Shown: in pieces, positions 60,571-64,000 of the stretch
Position numbering within the stretch: the stretch's first letter is position 1
Layout: every line of letters starts with the position of its first letter
Assembly (NCBI RefSeq): GCF_021018805.1
Contig: NC_086250.1
Location: 65,545,322 to 65,609,321, forward strand
DNA from: Prinia subflava
Taxonomy: Eukaryota > Chordata > Aves > Passeriformes > Cisticolidae
DNA: 64,000 bases
Direction: 5' to 3'
The notes under the pieces: generated by a model
The model's input: only the letters and a program-made list of their open reading frames with translations
Told to the model about the DNA's origin: nothing
The model's database searches: none
Made by a program: the position numbers and the translations under genes

Positions 60571-63500
60571 ACTGAGCAGAATGAGAATATCAATAATATT
60601 TCTTCATTAATCATCTAGTAGTCCAGACACTATTGTCATCCTTAAAATCCACCACGAACAACTAGACTGGAATACCCTGGAGGACACAGTAACTCAATCG
60701 GGAGCAATGAGTGCCTATGATGCAGGTGTTTCCTTAGGCTTCTGTTTTTAAGTTGTGACAAATGATTTATGCAAATCAAAATGACAAAACTAAAACTGAC
60801 AGGTGTAAAAGAATTTTTAATTTAAGAGTTAAAAATCCATACGTTTTTTCACTCACTCTAATGCCAAGGCTGGGAATAGGAACTCCCTAAGTGTGGTCCA
60901 GTACTTTTTTCACTAAAAAGAACAGTCTCTCTCACTTAATTCAGCTCCAAAAAGGGAGGATAAATTACAGTCTTATCTAAAAAGCAGCAACAGAAAGGCA
61001 ATTAAGATTAGAATTTCAGTTTCCACATTTTAACAGGCTCAAACAAAACTGAACTGATCTGAGTTAATGAAGAATATCATTCACTGGGAAAGGAGGGATT
61101 AAATACTTTGAAGATTTGGACTAAATTATTTTCCCTGCTTTGGTTTCTTAAATAATATGTATCAATGAGAGTTAAGTAATTTGATTTCCAAATAAGATAC
61201 ACTTTTAAAACTACACATTAATGGTAAATTTTTGTATGTGTTTTCTTTGTGTATAACTAGTGAAGTAACAGCACTGTAAAAGCTGGAAGGAAGAAAGAGA
61301 AGCCACAATTATGGGCCGAAAGCCATTCAGGGTTTTGCAAACAGCTTTTGGCTTTAGATGAAGTATGCTCACAGGATTAAGATACACAAACTGATAAAAA
61401 ATCTGGCTGCCTAGATTATGCATGTTTCTGTAGGTTAAGATCTCAATTTTCTGTAGAGTTCCTATTCTTGTGTGAGGATTTAGTTTCATTTATTAATACC
61501 TACTATTGCAATAAATTCTAAATTTTTTAAAAAACTTTCATTTGGATTAAAGGTTTTCCATTTTAACTTCTGTCTTCACAGATTTTTTTTGTTATAGGTC
61601 CTGCAATGCTACAGAAAATCCACGACTACAGAATATGTACAAAGTAATTTCAATAAGCAAGAGTGGTTATGACAGAGATTGTGTGGCATTTAAAAGCACT
61701 TCTGTACTTCAGTGTACAGGTACCCCCTTTACATCCTTTTGCAAAGTTTGAGTTTATTTGGTGCCTGCAAGGCTTCATTAATTATTTTTGAAATACTGCA
61801 GTACAATCTAATGTAATCAAACCAGTATCAATAACAGTAATCATGACACAGGTAAAACTGTGAAAAAAATAGGAATTGATAATTAGTTTTGCACTAAAAA
61901 TACCTTTGAAAGTAGTTTTATTTTATATTTAGAAAGGGAAAACACTCCCCACATGACACTGCTATACCAAGTGTGTTCAGGATGGAGGTCAAAACCAAGC
62001 AGTTGGAAGAGAGCTGGTGAAGAAAAAAGTCTTCACAAGAGCAGGGGGACATTCTAACAGTTTGCTGATGGGAAACTGAATTTTACTACAAAATACCTAG
62101 GGACTAAGAAATTGGTCTGTCCATGTGTAGTGTGAATGCTTTTATTAAGATTTAGGGTAAACTGGGTTAAAAGGAAAAGGGTCAGATAAACTGATTTTCC
62201 AGAGAATTTATCTACTGAGGAAAAAAAATCTATAAATGCATGTTTCATCCAGTATGTGTCTTAATGTTTTAAAACAGTGTTTACACAGTCTCTGTGTACG
62301 GTCTTTAGGAGTCACATGCTTTGGAATATTGAAACAAAATAGCATTCAATTTTCCCAGAGTTGCATTATTTCACATCAAGAAGGAAGAAAAATGGGCAGA
62401 AACAGTCATCTGGGCATAGGTTAAATTGCATTTTTATGAATACAGTTGGTACTGACAATCAAATGAAAAGAAGCATATACAGGAATGTTTCAGTCTCAGA
62501 TTAGAGAAAGAAATAAAATCTATCCAGTATATACTGTGCAAGCACACACAACCCTTTACTCTCTGATTTGAAGGGTGCATCTGCACTCTGGTCTCATACA
62601 TCCCAAGCACATATACTGTTCCATGACTCATTGGCACTCTTCTATTTCTGTCTTCAAAACTAGATAATGATTGCTTGGTTAATCAAGGATAATCTATTAA
62701 ATATGGGAAGTATTTATGACTGTTTATTACTGTTAATCTAAATTTAAAGTCCCTTATGAAAAGCAGGCCTTCAACATGCTAGCCAGTACACAAACACATC
62801 ATGAGATTCCTCTTTAAGGAGAGGACAATTTAAATGAAGAGGAAAAAATATAGTCAAAGAGTAAAAGTAAGTCCAAGAGGACAATTTCTGGTAGTTCTTC
62901 CAGTGATATTTTATTCTTGGGTCTTAGCAACTGAAAAAAAGATTTGACATGGTGCAAATTCAAAGAAAATACAAGTGAAAGCTTCCAGCCAGCTATTTGG
63001 TGGGACTCACAGCTCAAGTTATTAACACTGACCGTATGAGAACACAGGTGGAAGTAGGAGCTAAAAGGCCAATGAGCACTCTGAACTTTCCCAGCATATT
63101 GCAATTACAAAACCACATGTGTTAAAGACTGTGACTGTGCAAAAACACACCAAAAGAAAACCCACAAAGCAAAATAAACCAGTGCACTTAAATGATTTTT
63201 AATTGGTGGTCTATAATTTCACTTGGATTCCAATGACAAACAGGTCAAGAGAGTGTTTCAGGTTTGATTTGAGCACAGAAAACCTTTGTTGACTACTGAA
63301 ATTAGCAGTGAAAGTATTGAGTAAAAGCTGTTAAACGTGAATTTTATAATGACAATATTCCACTGAAATAGTGCAGCAAGTTGCATTTACTAGCCTCTCT
63401 CCCTGTAGATTCAGGTCATTACTGGAGAATTCCATATGTTAGTGAAAGAAAAGGTTATAATAACAATGTTAAAATGACAAATATTCAAAGAATGATGATG

Positions 63501-64000
63501 AAGCAATAAAACCCAACAGTTTTATGCCAGAGGTAGAGATAATGGAAGAAACTCATGTGTTATATCTTAGGTTTCTAAAAATTAAATGCTGAAGTGTATG
63601 AGCCAGGGATCCAAAGTCCCTTTCACAGTCAGTGCAGATAAAAGATTGAGTCCAAAGAGCAGCTCACCCAATCCCAAGATAAATGTGTAGATCAGGCCAG
63701 AGGAATCAAGCTCTGTCTGCTGTGTATCTCTTCTTTGACTTTAATGGGACCGTAGGAGGATTAACTCAGATTTACAGAAATTTATGCCATAGAAAACATT
63801 AGATAACATTGTGTTAGAGTTTATATAGCCTGTTTTCGCATATATCCTTACCTACATATGAAGTCCACTTGCTAAATATATGTGAGAGGTCTCGTTCCTC
63901 TTCTTTAGGAAGTGAGGATTGAGTTGTTCCTCCATTCACTGAGGGAAAGGTCTGCAAGTCCTGAGTGCTGATAGATGTGATGGTGAAGCACAAAACATCA
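60571..64000. other. Non-coding stretch to the window end
   Basis: AT-rich DNA with no recognised repeat, RNA gene or coding region. The longest open frames (92 and 96 codons, minus strand) are unrecognised. Confidence 0.5.

Noticed and set aside
1..64000. CRISPR arrays, operons, tRNA/rRNA genes, prophage or other prokaryotic systems
   Set aside because: No regularly spaced direct repeats with unique spacers, no dense coding and no cloverleaf or rRNA signatures; the CR1 repeats show this is vertebrate, probably avian, DNA.

Overview
The window looks like non-coding DNA from a bird, possibly a passerine. The basis is several CR1 (chicken repeat 1) LINE pieces with the typical avian 3' end, low GC by eye, long A/T homopolymers, G/T-rich low-complexity tracts, and no mammalian-type SINEs. 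No complete protein-coding gene was found. No open frame is longer than 174 codons, and none of the longer ones matches a family I recognise. There is no sign of a bacterial or viral genome, no tRNA or rRNA, and no CRISPR array. The best overall reading is a gene desert or very long introns.

Layout. 1.4-2.2 kb: a CpG-containing patch with splice-like signals on the minus strand, which permit a speculative two-exon secreted-protein start. It also holds a polypurine GA tract. 5.4-7.9 kb: a more G-rich stretch of unknown origin followed by a CpG-containing candidate regulatory segment. 10-19 kb: a TTTA microsatellite, an A33 tract, a CR1 end fused to a 150-bp A/C tract, and a T48 tract. 24.6 kb: a clear minus-strand CR1 3' end. 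27-32 kb: the longest anonymous open frames, a T/G-rich tract, AT repeats and a T41 tract. 32.6 kb: a consensus splice donor closing an open frame on the minus strand. 35.4-36.0 and 44.3-44.8 kb: two CpG-containing patches resembling conserved non-coding or enhancer/promoter DNA. 46.46-47.02 kb: the longest CR1 copy. 48.2 kb: an A-rich tract. 50.4 kb: a short, sharp CpG cluster. 50.7 kb: a frameshifted CR1 reverse-transcriptase piece. 52.7 kb: an old CR1 end. 56.7-57.0 kb: a decayed non-LTR retrotransposon piece that does not look like CR1. The remaining sequence, to 64 kb, shows nothing recognisable apart from small repeats and one more candidate regulatory patch at 60.5 kb.

No pathway, operon or defence system is present. 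The most useful leads are the minus-strand candidate exons near 1.4-2.2 kb and 32.6-32.8 kb, the CpG patches, and the ancient LINE relic at 56.7 kb. All family assignments rest on reading the sequence and remembered consensus features. No database was searched.
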